DNA from: Paraburkholderia sp.
GTDB taxonomy: Bacteria > Pseudomonadota > Gammaproteobacteria > Burkholderiales > Burkholderiaceae
Direction of reading: 5' to 3'
Assembly: GCF_028283785.1 (NCBI RefSeq)
Contig: NZ_JAPWKB010000001.1
Location: 30,348 to 94,347 of the forward strand
Length of the DNA stretch: 64,000 nucleotides
The notes under the pieces were generated by a model, which saw nothing but the letters and a program-made list of their open reading frames with translations, did not search any database and was not told where the DNA came from. Position 1 is the first letter of the stretch, and each line of letters begins with the position of its first letter. Shown in pieces: positions 18,388-27,816 of the stretch. A program made the position numbers and the translations under genes.

Positions 18388-18924
18388 TCAGGCGTTCTTG
18401 CCGAGCGCTTTTTCGAGCAACTGGTCGAGTTCCGCGAATTGCGGCTCGCCGACATAGCGCTTCAGGATCTTGCCGTCACGATCGACCAGGAACGTGGTCG
18501 GCGTCAGTTGGACATTACCGAACTGCTTCGCCGCCGAGCCGTCGTCCATCGCGACCTTGAACGGCAACTGACGCGTCGTCGAATAGTTCGTCACGTACAT
18601 CGGCGCGTCGTAGTTCATCGCGACCGCGACGAACTCCAGTCCTTTGCCCTTGAAGCGGTTGTACGTCTGAACCATCTGCGGCATTTCCTTCATGCAGGTG
18701 TCGCAGCTGGTTGCCCAGAAGTTGACCAGATAGACCTTGCCCTTGAGATCGGCCGTGGTGACTTTCTGACCCGACAGCAGCGTGAACGTGGCGTCGGGCA
18801 CATGTTGCTGGCTGCCGAACGCGAAATAACCGGCAATCGCGATCGCGCCCGCGACGACCGCCATCGCGATATAGCGAATCGGACTGGCGCGGCGGGCAGC
18901 GGTAGTGTCGGGCGTGGGGTTCAT
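18388..18924 (-). CDS. TlpA/ResA-like thioredoxin-fold protein, membrane anchored
   Basis: 178 residues from the ATG at 18924 (MNPTPDTTAARRASPIRYIA); the 50-codon extension upstream is not protein-like. One N-terminal helix (about 18-37) anchors a periplasmic AhpC/TSA-type thioredoxin domain with the redox pair in TSCDTCMKEMPQM and the cis-proline region VQLTPTTFLVDRDGKILKRYVG. The family reduces apocytochrome c or cuproprotein cysteines, or acts in redox defence. There is no cytochrome maturation gene next door, so the partner is unknown. Confidence 0.87.
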   Translation of the reverse strand: MNPTPDTTAARRASPIRYIAMAVVAGAIAIAGYFAFGSQQHVPDATFTLLSGQKVTTADLKGKVYLVNFWATSCDTCMKEMPQMVQTYNRFKGKGLEFVAVAMNYDAPMYVTNYSTTRQLPFKVAMDDGSAAKQFGNVQLTPTTFLVDRDGKILKRYVGEPQFAELDQLLEKALGKNA

Positions 18925-19131
18925 GGGCGGACCTCGAAAGTCGCGTGAAGCGTGTTGATCGGTGCGGCGACGCACGCGTTGCGCGATGAAACCCAGCTTG
19001 CGCGGGGCCCGGCAAGGGCGTGCAGTGGCCGTATTGTAGCCCCAATCCCGTGACACTACAGCGCACGGCGACACAGCGGATAATGTGATTTCCGACCGTT
19101 TTCGTCCATTGCTGGACGCTTCCGCCTCTCT

Positions 19132-19704
19132 ATGTCCAGACCTGCTTTCCGACCGCTTTCACGCTGTTTTCAAGGGCTTTTCCCGATACTTACGCTGATC
19201 GTGCTCGGTGCGGCGCTGGCCGCCTGTTCGCCGAAGTACGACTGGCGCACGATCATGAACAACGACCTTGGTTATACGGTCGATCTCCCCGCGAAGCCGG
19301 GCAACGATCGCCGGCAGATTTCCGTGGACGGAACGCCAATGCCGATGTCGATGCAGACCGCCGAAGCCGGTGACGCCGTGTTCGCGGTCGGCACCCTGAC
19401 CCTGCCCACCGACGATCCCCAGGCGCAACGCGCCGCGCTCGATTTCCTGAAAGCGGGCCTCGCGCGCAACGTCGGCGTTCCGGCTGCCGCCAGTGATGTG
19501 CAGATTCCGCTCGCGGCGGGCGGCAAGGTGCCGGGCGTCGAAATGCGTGTCAGCGGCAAGGCGGGTCCGCAACAGGAAGCGCGAACCATCTACGCACGGC
19601 TGGTTGCGCGGGGGCGCCACGTCTATCAGGCGGCGATCATCGCAGCGAGGCCGTTGCCGCCCGAGCAGATCGATCAGTTCTTCGGCTCGTTCCAGCTGTA
19701 TTGA
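19132..19704 (+). CDS. Conserved lipoprotein, function unknown
   Basis: 190 residues. The N-terminus is a lipoprotein signal with lipobox LAAC (lipidated C32). The mature part is a single small domain with LGYTVDLPAKPGNDRRQISVDGTP and a C-terminal FFGSFQLY. This pattern recurs in beta-proteobacterial lipoproteins of unknown function in which a short stress-type alpha/beta domain ends in F-SF. No catalytic motif is recognisable. It is convergent with comM across an AT-rich gap. Confidence 0.75.
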   Translation: MSRPAFRPLSRCFQGLFPILTLIVLGAALAACSPKYDWRTIMNNDLGYTVDLPAKPGNDRRQISVDGTPMPMSMQTAEAGDAVFAVGTLTLPTDDPQAQRAALDFLKAGLARNVGVPAAASDVQIPLAAGGKVPGVEMRVSGKAGPQQEARTIYARLVARGRHVYQAAIIAARPLPPEQIDQFFGSFQLY

Positions 19705-19839
19705 AGGGCGGGGCGCGCGCCTAAAAAGTGTCACCGACCGAATTGCCGGAACGCCCGGCCACCAAGCGTTTGGCACCTGAAGTGAATGTGGATTCACAGG
19801 TTGCGTCGCTAGCTAACGGATTTCACGCAGCTTTTACCG

Positions 19840-20038
19840 TTACCCACAGCGCCTGTGGATAACTTTGTGTACAACCTCCCGGCTGGACGGCCGCAAGCCC
19901 GTCCGGAAGGCGTCGAGCTGGGTTTTGTATGCCGACGCAGAACAAAAAATGTCAATCAAATCAATACTTTTCGCGAAGGGCTTCACACAGTACCTGCGTT
20001 TCGTCAGTTTTATGGCTATTACTAAGAGTTGTGTATAA
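19840..20038. other. Cluster of DnaA-box sequences in an AT-rich convergent gap
   Basis: The gap 19705-20065 has no credible gene. It holds two exact TTATNCACA boxes on the minus strand (TTATCCACA at 19854-19862, TTATACACA at 20030-20038) and two one-mismatch boxes (TTACCCACA at 19840-19848 on plus, TTGTACACA at 19866-19874 on minus). The first pair forms an inverted repeat with arms CCCACAG/CTGTGGA. The stretch 19925-20050 is unusually AT-rich for this chromosome. No replication gene is nearby, so an origin is not claimed. Confidence 0.5.
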
Positions 20039-20065
20039 GTCAAGTCTTGACAGGCACTTTTTACG

Positions 20066-21634
20066 TCAGACCAGCGCAAAGACCCGCCTGTACTGGACCG
20101 CTTCCCCGATCTGCGCGGCGCTCGGCGATTCGCTGCCGGCGAGATCTGCAATCGTCCGCGCGACCTTCAATACGCGGTAGTAAGCGCGCGCTGACCAGCG
20201 GAACCGCTCGCCGGCTTCTCGCAGCAATAATTCGCCGGCCGCGTCGGGGCGACAGACCTCGTCGACTTCGCGTCCGGCCAGTTCGCGATTGGTTTTGCGC
20301 TGACGCGTTATCTGGCGCTCGCGTGCCGCGCTGACCCGCGCGGCTATCTGCGCGCTAGGCTCGCCTTGAGCGGTGGCGCGGGCGCTCAGTTCGGCCGATG
20401 TCAGCGCCGGAATCTCTATCTGAATATCGATTCGATCGAGCAGCGGTCCCGACAGTTTGCGCAGATAGCGCGCGGCGACGTCGGGTGTGCAGCGGCATCG
20501 TCCGCCGGGGTCGCCGCGCCAACCGCACGGGCAGGGGTTCATCGCCGCGATCAACTGGCAGGCGGCGGGAAAGTCGGCTTGCATCGCCGCGCGCGAAATC
20601 GTGATGCGCCCGGCTTCGAGCGGCTCGCGCAGCGTTTCCAGCACGTGCCGGTCGAACTCGGGAAGTTCGTCGAGAAACAGCACGCCGAGATGCGCGAGCG
20701 TGATCTCGCCGGGCTGCGGCGGATTGCGCCCGCCGACCAGCGCAGCCGCGCTCGACGAGTGGTGCGGCGCGCGAAACGGCCGCTGCCGCCACTGCGCCGG
20801 CGAAAACCCCGACATGCTCGCGGACAGCAACGCCGCCGACGTCAACGCTTCGTCGTCGGACATGGCCGGCAGCAGACTCGGCAAGCGCGCAGCCAGCATC
20901 GATTTGCCCGCGCCCGGCGGCCCGACCATCAGCACATGATGACCGCCCGCGGCGGCGACTTCGAGCGCGCGCCGGGCGCCGCGCTGACCGATCACGTCGC
21001 GCATGTCGAGCACCGGCGCGAGCGAGGTGTCGGCGGGTGCGGGCGCGGTGACGGGAGAGAGGCGCGCGTCGGGCGCGTCGGCGAGATGCGCGCACAGCGA
21101 AGGCAAGTCTGCCGCGCCGTAGACGGCGACGCCCGGCACGAGTGCCGCTTCTTCGGCGCTGTCGCGCGGTAGATAGAGTTGGGGAACGGCGGGTTGCGAC
21201 GGCGCGTCGTGGCTGTGCGCAGTACGTCCGGACGCGTGGCTGCGCGCAGTGCCGCAGGCCATTGCGAACGCGCCGCGCATGGGCCGTAGCGCGCCTGTTA
21301 GCGACAATTCACCGGCGAACTCGCGATTTAGCAACGACTCTGAGGGAATCTGGCCGCTCGCGGCGAGAATGCCGAGCGCGATGGGCAGATCGAAACGTCC
21401 GGATTCTTTGGGGAGATCGGCGGGTGCGAGATTGACGGTGATTCTGCGCACCGGGAAATCGAAGCCGCAGTTCTGAAGCGCGGCGCGCACGCGCTCGCGG
21501 CTTTCGCGGACTTCGAGATCGGGCAGACCGACGATCGAAAACGACGGCAACCCATTGGCGAGATGAACCTCGACGGTTACTTCAGGCGCACGGCCAGAGG
21601 CCGGCGCACGACTGCGCACCACGGCAAGCGACAT
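20066..21634 (-). CDS. comM: YifB/ComM-family Mg-chelatase-like AAA+ ATPase
   Basis: 522 residues. The N-terminal Lon-like domain (ARSRAPAS... FSIVGLPDLEVRESRERVRAAL) is followed by an AAA+ domain with Walker A MVGPPGAGKSMLAARLP, FRAPHHSSSAAALVGG and FLDELPEF. The C-terminal Mg-chelatase part includes the arginine-finger region SGPLLDRIDIQIEIP and a Cys-rich loop MNPCPCGWRGDPGGRCRCTP. ComM is a hexameric helicase that promotes branch migration during natural transformation. It is not next to other competence genes, though a ComF-family gene occurs elsewhere in the window. Confidence 0.95.
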   Translation of the reverse strand: MSLAVVRSRAPASGRAPEVTVEVHLANGLPSFSIVGLPDLEVRESRERVRAALQNCGFDFPVRRITVNLAPADLPKESGRFDLPIALGILAASGQIPSESLLNREFAGELSLTGALRPMRGAFAMACGTARSHASGRTAHSHDAPSQPAVPQLYLPRDSAEEAALVPGVAVYGAADLPSLCAHLADAPDARLSPVTAPAPADTSLAPVLDMRDVIGQRGARRALEVAAAGGHHVLMVGPPGAGKSMLAARLPSLLPAMSDDEALTSAALLSASMSGFSPAQWRQRPFRAPHHSSSAAALVGGRNPPQPGEITLAHLGVLFLDELPEFDRHVLETLREPLEAGRITISRAAMQADFPAACQLIAAMNPCPCGWRGDPGGRCRCTPDVAARYLRKLSGPLLDRIDIQIEIPALTSAELSARATAQGEPSAQIAARVSAARERQITRQRKTNRELAGREVDEVCRPDAAGELLLREAGERFRWSARAYYRVLKVARTIADLAGSESPSAAQIGEAVQYRRVFALV

Positions 21635-21744
21635 GTTTCCCCCGCCGGACCACGCGCCACGCGGCGCGCTATCCCTTCCACATTCAAGATGTCACGGCTC
21701 GCTTGCCGGTGATGTTGACGACCGCTACTGCGTGTCTGCCCGCG

Positions 21745-22002
21745 TTACGGGTTTTGCGTCGGGACCGGCAGCTTCTGTTCGAGTTCGGCGACGCGTCGTT
21801 CCAGTTCTTCCAGACGCGCACGCGTGCGCACCAGCACCTGCGTCTGCGTGTCGAATTCTTCGCGGGTGACCAGGTCGAGCCGCGAGAAGCCTTGCGACAG
21901 CATGGCCTTCACGTTGCGCTCGACATCCTTGGCCGGCGAGTTCTTCAGCAGCTCGCCGAGCTTCGCCTGCAAGTCGTTAAAGACGTCGTTCGGTTGTTTC
22001 AT
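21745..22002 (-). CDS. ubiK: Ubiquinone biosynthesis accessory factor UbiK (BMFP)
   Basis: 85 residues from the ATG at 22002; an upstream ATG adds only MCNKGKT. The short amphipathic N-terminal half (MKQPNDVFNDLQAKLGELL) and the coiled coil RTRARLEELERRVAELEQKL match the UbiK/YqiC family, which forms trimers and assists the UbiJ-containing aerobic ubiquinone complex. It is divergent from glnK across 435 bases. Confidence 0.9.
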   Translation of the reverse strand: MKQPNDVFNDLQAKLGELLKNSPAKDVERNVKAMLSQGFSRLDLVTREEFDTQTQVLVRTRARLEELERRVAELEQKLPVPTQNP

Positions 22003-22264
22003 TGTTTTCCCCTTGTTGCACAAAAACTGTGCGTGTGTCGTTACGCCTGTGCTCCGTTACGTCGGATGATCGATACTGGTGCACGGCGGTCGGTCGCGAT
22101 TTTAAGCGTGAGCGCCTTTGGTGCGTGCGCTGTTCTGCAAAGCCTGTAGACACTCTAGCAATGATCCATGCGGCGTGCCACCGGACCGCCACCGCGTTGG
22201 CCATCCGGCCAGGGAGCCCCGCGCGACGGGCGGTTGAAAGCTACGGGTAATCGCGATTTCGAAT

Positions 22265-22280
22265 TGGCATGGGAGTTGCT
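22265..22280 (+). promoter_or_regulatory. Sigma-54 promoter of glnK-amtB
   Basis: TGGCATGGGAGTTGCT fits the RpoN consensus (TGGCAYG-N4-TTGCW), 158 bases before glnK in the 435-base gap 22003-22437. Upstream are two NtrC-like half-sites, TGGTGCAC (22077-22084) and TTGGTGCG (22118-22125), but no full NtrC palindrome. This agrees with known nitrogen control of glnK-amtB in proteobacteria. No gene is supported in the rest of the gap. Confidence 0.75.
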
Positions 22281-22416
22281 GTTACTGGGCCGCGCGCACT
22301 TCCCGGCATGTTTTTCCGGCGGCGCGTCGAAGCAGCTCGGTGCGCTGGGAATCGCACAACGACGCGGCGGGAACGGCGGAAAACACGGCAGCAACGGGTT
22401 ACGCAAACGGGTTTAA

Positions 22417-22776
<360 letters not shown>

Positions 22777-22802
22777 TAGAAGAGATAGCGACACAAGAGG
22801 AA

Positions 22803-24296
22803 ATGAAGATGCGCAAATTATTGATGTCCTTGCTGATGGCCGGTTCGCTGCTCGCGGGCGGTATCGGCGCCGCCCTCGCGGACGACGCTTCCGCTCCTGC
22901 AGCTGCGTCCGCTGCCGTTGCTTCCGATACGACGGCCAGCGCGCCGGCGGCGGATGCATCGGCTGCGGCCCCGGCCTCGGCTCCTGCTGCTGACGCTTCC
23001 GCTGCCGCGGCTGCCAGCGCGCCTGCTGCCGACGCAGCACCGGCCGCGCCGACTGCCCCGTTCTCGGTCGATTCGTCGAAGATCAATTCGGGCGACACCG
23101 CCTGGATGCTGACCTCCACCGCGCTCGTGCTGTTCATGACGATCCCGGGCCTCGCACTGTTCTACGGCGGCATGGTCCGCAAGAAGAACGTGCTGTCGAC
23201 GCTGATGCAAAGCTTCGCGATCACCTGTGTCGTGACGATCATCTGGACGGTCGTCGGCTACAGCCTCGCATTCACGCCGGGCGGCTCGTTCCTGGGCGGT
23301 TTCTCGCGCGTGTTCCTGTCGGGCATGAACTACATCAAGGGCGACAAGGCAACGACGTTGACCGTCAGCCATCTGGCCACGACGATTCCGGAATCGGTCT
23401 ACTTCGTCTATCAGATGACGTTCGCGATCATCACGCCGGCGCTGATCACCGGTGCGTTTGCTGACCGCATGAAGTTCTCGTCGATGCTGGTGTTCATGTC
23501 GCTGTGGTCGATCATCGTCTACTCGCCGATCGCTCACATGGTGTGGGAACCGACGGGTTGGCTGGCAACGGCCGGCATCCTGGACTTCGCAGGCGGCACG
23601 GTGGTGCACATCAACGCCGGTATCGCCGGTCTGGTCTGCTGCCTGGTGCTCGGCAAGCGCGTCGGCTACGGCAAGGAAGTCATGGCTCCGCACAACCTCA
23701 CGCTGACGCTGATCGGTGGCGCGATGCTGTGGGTGGGCTGGTTCGGTTTCAACGCAGGTTCGTCGCTGGCTGCTGACGGCCGTGCCGGTTTCGCGATGCT
23801 GACGACGCAAATCGCAACGGCAATCGCCGCACTGGGCTGGATGTTCGCCGAATGGATCACCAAGGGTAAGCCGTCGGTGCTCGGCATCGTTTCGGGTGCG
23901 GTCGCAGGTCTGGTCGCTATCACGCCGGCGGCAGGTTTCGTCGGTGTCGGCGGTGCGCTGGCAATCGGTCTGATCGCAGGCGTGGTCTGCTTCTGGTCGG
24001 CAACGTGGCTCAAGCACAAGCTCGGTTACGACGACTCGCTCGACGCGTTCGGCGTGCACTGCATCGGCGGTATCGTGGGTGCGCTGCTGACGGGTGTGTT
24101 CGCGGTCAAGGACATCGGCGGCTTCGACGGCAGCATCGTTCTGCAGGCAAAGGGCGTGCTGACGACGCTGGTCTACAGCGGTGTGGTGAGCTACATCCTG
24201 CTGAAGATCATCGACATGGTGATGGGTCTGCGCGTGACGGAAGAACAGGAACGCGAAGGTCTGGACATCACGCTGCATGGCGAACACGTCGAATAA
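22803..24296 (+). CDS. amtB: Ammonium transporter with signal peptide and Ala-rich N-terminal linker
   Basis: 497 residues. A cleavable signal (MKMRKLLMSLLMAGSLLAGGIGAALA) is followed by about 60 residues of Ala/Pro/Ser/Asp low complexity with repeats of ASAPAADAS, and then the 11-helix Amt core beginning about residue 95. Core markers are PGLALFYGGMVRKKN, the pore histidines in VHINAGIAGL and FGVHCIGGIVGALLTGVFA, and DDSLDAFGVH. The core is normal; the periplasmic linker is much longer than in E. coli AmtB. GlnK, encoded just upstream, is its expected regulator. Confidence 0.95.
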   Translation: MKMRKLLMSLLMAGSLLAGGIGAALADDASAPAAASAAVASDTTASAPAADASAAAPASAPAADASAAAAASAPAADAAPAAPTAPFSVDSSKINSGDTAWMLTSTALVLFMTIPGLALFYGGMVRKKNVLSTLMQSFAITCVVTIIWTVVGYSLAFTPGGSFLGGFSRVFLSGMNYIKGDKATTLTVSHLATTIPESVYFVYQMTFAIITPALITGAFADRMKFSSMLVFMSLWSIIVYSPIAHMVWEPTGWLATAGILDFAGGTVVHINAGIAGLVCCLVLGKRVGYGKEVMAPHNLTLTLIGGAMLWVGWFGFNAGSSLAADGRAGFAMLTTQIATAIAALGWMFAEWITKGKPSVLGIVSGAVAGLVAITPAAGFVGVGGALAIGLIAGVVCFWSATWLKHKLGYDDSLDAFGVHCIGGIVGALLTGVFAVKDIGGFDGSIVLQAKGVLTTLVYSGVVSYILLKIIDMVMGLRVTEEQEREGLDITLHGEHVE

Positions 24297-24310
24297 AGAC
24301 GTTTCACCGC

Positions 24311-24411
24311 GCCCGGACCGCGACGGTCCGGGCGGTATCACGCAATACCTGCTTCACCTCCGGTTATGGTAAAGCGCAGCAATTTGGCCCGCCTTCATGG
24401 CGGGCTTTTTT
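24311..24411 (+). terminator. Tandem terminator hairpins after amtB
   Basis: Two hairpins follow amtB: GCCCGGACC/GGTCCGGGC at 24311-24333 without a T-tract, and GCCCGCC/GGCGGGC at 24387-24405 followed by TTTTTT to 24411. The second is a textbook Rho-independent terminator. The remaining gap to gshA contains a TACAAT -10-like box at 24555-24560. Confidence 0.8.
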
Positions 24412-24587
24412 CTTGCTGAGACGGAAACAGGCGACGGGGTCGTCCGGGATTCGATGCTTCGCGCGATGACCCGACTATCGCCGCGATAGCGACAAGCACG
24501 GGCGCGCCGGCTTGCAGATGAGGAAACCGTCCCCAAATGGGCAAAGCATTTGCTCTACAATCTTTCTTCCCAGTCTGCGAGTGATCA

Positions 24588-25877
24588 ATGGTTCCGCACC
24601 TAGTTACGGCGTTAAACGGCCCGCTGCTCGATCTCGAGCGGAAGATCCTCGACGCTACGCCCGCCATCGAGCGCTGGTTTCGCCTCGAATGGCAGGAACA
24701 CACGCCGCCTTTCTACTGCTCGGTCGACCTGCGCAATGCCGGTTTCAAGCTTGCGCCCGTCGATACCAACCTGTTCCCCGGCGCGTTCAACAACCTGCCG
24801 CAGGAAGTGCTGCCGCTCGCCGTTCAGGCGGCCATGGCATCGATCGAAAAGATCTGCCCCGACGCGAAAAACCTGCTCGTGATTCCCGAGCGGCACACGC
24901 GGAACGCGTTTTATCTGGAGAATGTCGCGCGGCTCGCGATGATCATGCGTCAGGCGGGTCTGAACGTGCGTTTCGGCTCGCTGGACGAGTCCATCGCGGG
25001 GCCGGTCACGATCACGTTGTCCGACGGCCAGAAGCTCGTGCTCGAACCGCTTGAACGGTCGCCGCGCCGTCTCGGCCTGAAGAATTTCGATCCCTGTTCG
25101 ATTCTGCTCAATAACGATCTGTCGGGCGGCATTCCGCCCGTGCTCGAAAACCTGCACGAACAGTATCTGCTGCCGCCGCTGCACGCCGGCTGGGCGGTGC
25201 GTCGCAAGTCCACGCACTTTTCCTGCTACGACGACGTCGCGAAGAAGTTCGCGAAGATGGTCGGCGTGGACCCGTGGATGATCAATCCGTACTTCGCGCA
25301 CGTCGAAGGCGTGGACTTCGAGCAGCGCACCGGCGACGAAGCGCTCACCGACGCGATCGACGGCGTGCTGAAAAAGATCGCGAAGAAGTATCGCGAGTAC
25401 GGCATTTCCGAAAAACCGTATGTGGTCGTCAAGTCCGACGCCGGCACGTACGGAATGGGCGTGATGACGGTGCACGACGCGTCGGAAGTCGCCGCGCTGA
25501 CCAAGCGCGAACGCGCGCGGATGGCGGCCACCAAAGAAGGCCTCGAAGTGCACGACGTGATCGTTCAGGAAGGCGTGTATACGTTCGAGCGCGTCGGCGA
25601 CGAAGTGGCGGAACCGGTCGTGTACATGATCGACCGCTATGTGGTCGGCGGTTTCTATCGCGTGCACGGCAGCCGTGAACGCGACCAGAACCTGAACGCG
25701 CCCGGCATGCACTTCGTGCCGCTCGGTTTCGAACACACGGCGCTGCCCGATGCGCACGCGAAGCCCGGCGCGGCGCCGCCGAACCGCTTCTATATGTACG
25801 GCGTGGTGGCGCGGCTCGGCTTGCTGGCGGCGTCGGTCGAGCTGGAAAAGACCGATCCGGAAGCGATCCAGGTTTGA
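24588..25877 (+). CDS. gshA: Glutamate-cysteine ligase (proteobacterial GshA of the Thiobacillus type)
   Basis: 429 residues. It begins MVPHLVTALNGPLLDLERKI and contains NNDLSGGIPPVLENLHEQYL and VVVKSDAGTYGMGVMTVHDA, typical of the ATP-dependent GshA family found in beta-proteobacteria and acidithiobacilli, which is unrelated in length and motifs to E. coli GshA. It makes gamma-glutamylcysteine, the first step to glutathione; gshB follows 184 bases on. No TM or signal sequence is present. Confidence 0.93.
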   Translation: MVPHLVTALNGPLLDLERKILDATPAIERWFRLEWQEHTPPFYCSVDLRNAGFKLAPVDTNLFPGAFNNLPQEVLPLAVQAAMASIEKICPDAKNLLVIPERHTRNAFYLENVARLAMIMRQAGLNVRFGSLDESIAGPVTITLSDGQKLVLEPLERSPRRLGLKNFDPCSILLNNDLSGGIPPVLENLHEQYLLPPLHAGWAVRRKSTHFSCYDDVAKKFAKMVGVDPWMINPYFAHVEGVDFEQRTGDEALTDAIDGVLKKIAKKYREYGISEKPYVVVKSDAGTYGMGVMTVHDASEVAALTKRERARMAATKEGLEVHDVIVQEGVYTFERVGDEVAEPVVYMIDRYVVGGFYRVHGSRERDQNLNAPGMHFVPLGFEHTALPDAHAKPGAAPPNRFYMYGVVARLGLLAASVELEKTDPEAIQV

Positions 25878-26061
25878 TGGCTCGCTGCGCCGTTCGCACG
25901 CGGGCGGCGCCGTCCGCGTCGTGCGCTTTGCGGCGTCGCTGGCTATGCTTGATCTGAAACTGCCCGAGCCAGGCCAGCTTAAATCACATCGGGGCGAGCG
26001 CGTCGCTCGCGCCTTTTACTAACGAATAGCGTCAGGCCCACACGGGCGCATCAGGATCTTC

Positions 26062-27018
26062 ATGGACATTCTCTTCATCGCCGACCCGCTCGACCGCTTC
26101 AAGATCTACAAGGATTCGACCTACGCAATGATGGCCGAGGCCGCGCGCCGCGGTCACACGCTGTTTGCGTGCGAACCGCAGCATCTGGCGTGGACGGGCG
26201 GCGACGTCGAAGCGAACGTGTATCGCTTTCAGATCGTCGGCGACGAGGCGGACGGTCATCGCGATAACTGGTACGTGCCCGATGCCGTTGCCCCGCGCGC
26301 GCTGAAAAGCTTCGGCGCCGTGCTGATGCGCAAGGACCCGCCGTTCGACATGGAATACGTGACGTCCACGTGGCTGCTGGAACTGGCCGAACGCGGCGGC
26401 GCGCGCATCTTCAACAAGCCGCAGTCGATCCGCGATCATTCGGAAAAGCTCGCAATCGGCGAATTTCCGCAGTTCGTCGCGCCCACGCTGGTCACGCGCG
26501 ATCCGGCCCGCTTGCGCGCGTTCCACGACCAGCACGGCGACGTGATCCTGAAACCGCTCGACGGCATGGGCGGCATAGGCGTGTTCCGGGTGAAGCCGGA
26601 CGGCATGAACCTCGGTTCGATCATCGAAATGCTGAGTCACGACGGCGCGCGCTCGGTGATGGCGCAGAAGTTCATTCCCGAAATCAAGGACGGCGACAAG
26701 CGCATTCTCTTGATTGGCGGCGAACCGGTGCCATATTCTTTAGCGCGTATCCCGCAAGGTAACGAAGTGCGCGGCAATCTGGCGGCGGGCGGCCTCGGCC
26801 GTGCGCAGCCGCTGACCGCGCACGACAACCTGATCGCCAGAACGGTCGCGCCGGTGCTGGCGGCGCGCGGTTTGCTACTGGTTGGGCTCGATGCGATCGG
26901 CGACTGGCTCACCGAAGTCAACGTGACGAGCCCGACCTGTTTCCGCGAGATCATGGATCAGACCGGTTTCGACGTGGCAGCGATGTTTATCGACGCACTG
27001 GAACGCGCGGTCGGCTGA
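26062..27018 (+). CDS. gshB: Glutathione synthetase
   Basis: 318 residues, the normal GshB size. ATP-grasp features include the N-terminal FIADPLDRFKIYKDSTYAMM, the glycine-rich DVILKPLDGMGGIGVF, and VNVTSPTCFREI for metal and substrate binding. It adds glycine to gamma-glutamylcysteine. It completes the pathway with gshA upstream, and regulatory PTS genes follow. The 256-base gap after it (27019-27274) contains a small hairpin (GCGTAG/CTACGC at 27146-27162) and no supported gene. Confidence 0.96.
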   Translation: MDILFIADPLDRFKIYKDSTYAMMAEAARRGHTLFACEPQHLAWTGGDVEANVYRFQIVGDEADGHRDNWYVPDAVAPRALKSFGAVLMRKDPPFDMEYVTSTWLLELAERGGARIFNKPQSIRDHSEKLAIGEFPQFVAPTLVTRDPARLRAFHDQHGDVILKPLDGMGGIGVFRVKPDGMNLGSIIEMLSHDGARSVMAQKFIPEIKDGDKRILLIGGEPVPYSLARIPQGNEVRGNLAAGGLGRAQPLTAHDNLIARTVAPVLAARGLLLVGLDAIGDWLTEVNVTSPTCFREIMDQTGFDVAAMFIDALERAVG

Positions 27019-27274
27019 TCCCGCTTCACACGGAAACAGCCGCCGGAGCTGGACGAAGAGCGCGAAAATGAGCCTGATACAATGCCCGCTCCCGATTGCC
27101 TGTACATCACATGTGTAGGGTGTGGCGGGGTTGAATGCAAGTCGAGCGTAGGTTTTCTACGCATGCTGGGCAGGAGGTCGCTGTCCCGGCCCTCACGACC
27201 AACGGCCGGTCGAGGGTGCTTCAGGCAAGGCAACGGTTCATGGCCGCATTTTTGCAGCAAGGCTCAAGGCTGAC

Positions 27275-27760
27275 ATGGCAGGCATTCTGATCATTGCGCA
27301 CGCTCCGTTCGCAACCGCGCTACGCGAGTGTGTCGCTCATATTTACGGTGGGTTGCCCGCGCGCATCGGTGTGATCGATGTGAGCGCGGATTGCGATCCG
27401 GTTCAGGTCGTCGCGCTGGCGAACGCGGAAGTCGAACGTCTGAAGGAAGAGAACGGCACGCTCGTGCTCACCGACGTATTCGGCGCGACACCCTCCAACA
27501 TCGCCGCGCGGCTCGCAACCCTGCCGCAGGTGCGCGTGTTGTGCGGCGTGAATCTGCCGATGCTGGTGCGCGCGGTCTGTTACCGCGCGACGCCGCTCGA
27601 CACGCTCGCCGACAAGGCGCTGGCGGGCGCGACCAAGGGCATTCACGCGGTGAATCCGTCCACGCCGACGCCACCCATGTGTCCGCCCATCGGCGAATGC
27701 GTCGAGGTCATGGCGCCCGAAGATGCGCTCGCGCAGAAAGCAGGCACCCCCGGCTGCTGA
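27275..27760 (+). CDS. PTS EIIA component, mannose family (regulatory PTS)
   Basis: 161 residues. The N-terminus GILIIAHAPFATAL contains the phosphorylated histidine of EIIA-Man proteins, followed by VLTDVFGATPSNIAARL. No EIIB, EIIC or EIID gene accompanies it, so it is more likely a regulatory phosphoacceptor than a sugar transporter part. HPr and EI genes follow, an arrangement conserved in Burkholderiales. A C-terminal tail of about 25 residues carries two cysteines (MCPPIGECVEVM). Confidence 0.9.
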   Translation: MAGILIIAHAPFATALRECVAHIYGGLPARIGVIDVSADCDPVQVVALANAEVERLKEENGTLVLTDVFGATPSNIAARLATLPQVRVLCGVNLPMLVRAVCYRATPLDTLADKALAGATKGIHAVNPSTPTPPMCPPIGECVEVMAPEDALAQKAGTPGC

Positions 27761-27816
27761 CGCTGGCCGGTTTTTCCCTTTTTCATCACACCATCACCCG
27801 CGCTTCGGATCATCAC

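Noticed and set aside
19840..20151. A 103-codon minus-strand ORF in the lipoprotein-comM gap
   Set aside because: It runs into comM out of frame, has no ribosome binding site and an atypical composition; the DnaA-box features are the better explanation of the sequence.
22168..22416. An 82-codon ORF on the plus strand upstream of glnK
   Set aside because: It spans the sigma-54 promoter of glnK, has low-complexity composition and no ribosome binding site.
27019..27274. Possible small RNA or 63-codon ORF between gshB and the PTS EIIA gene
   Set aside because: Apart from a 6-bp hairpin at 27146-27162, I see no known RNA fold, riboswitch core or terminator, and the ORF (rich in Cys, Gly and Arg) has no family resemblance.
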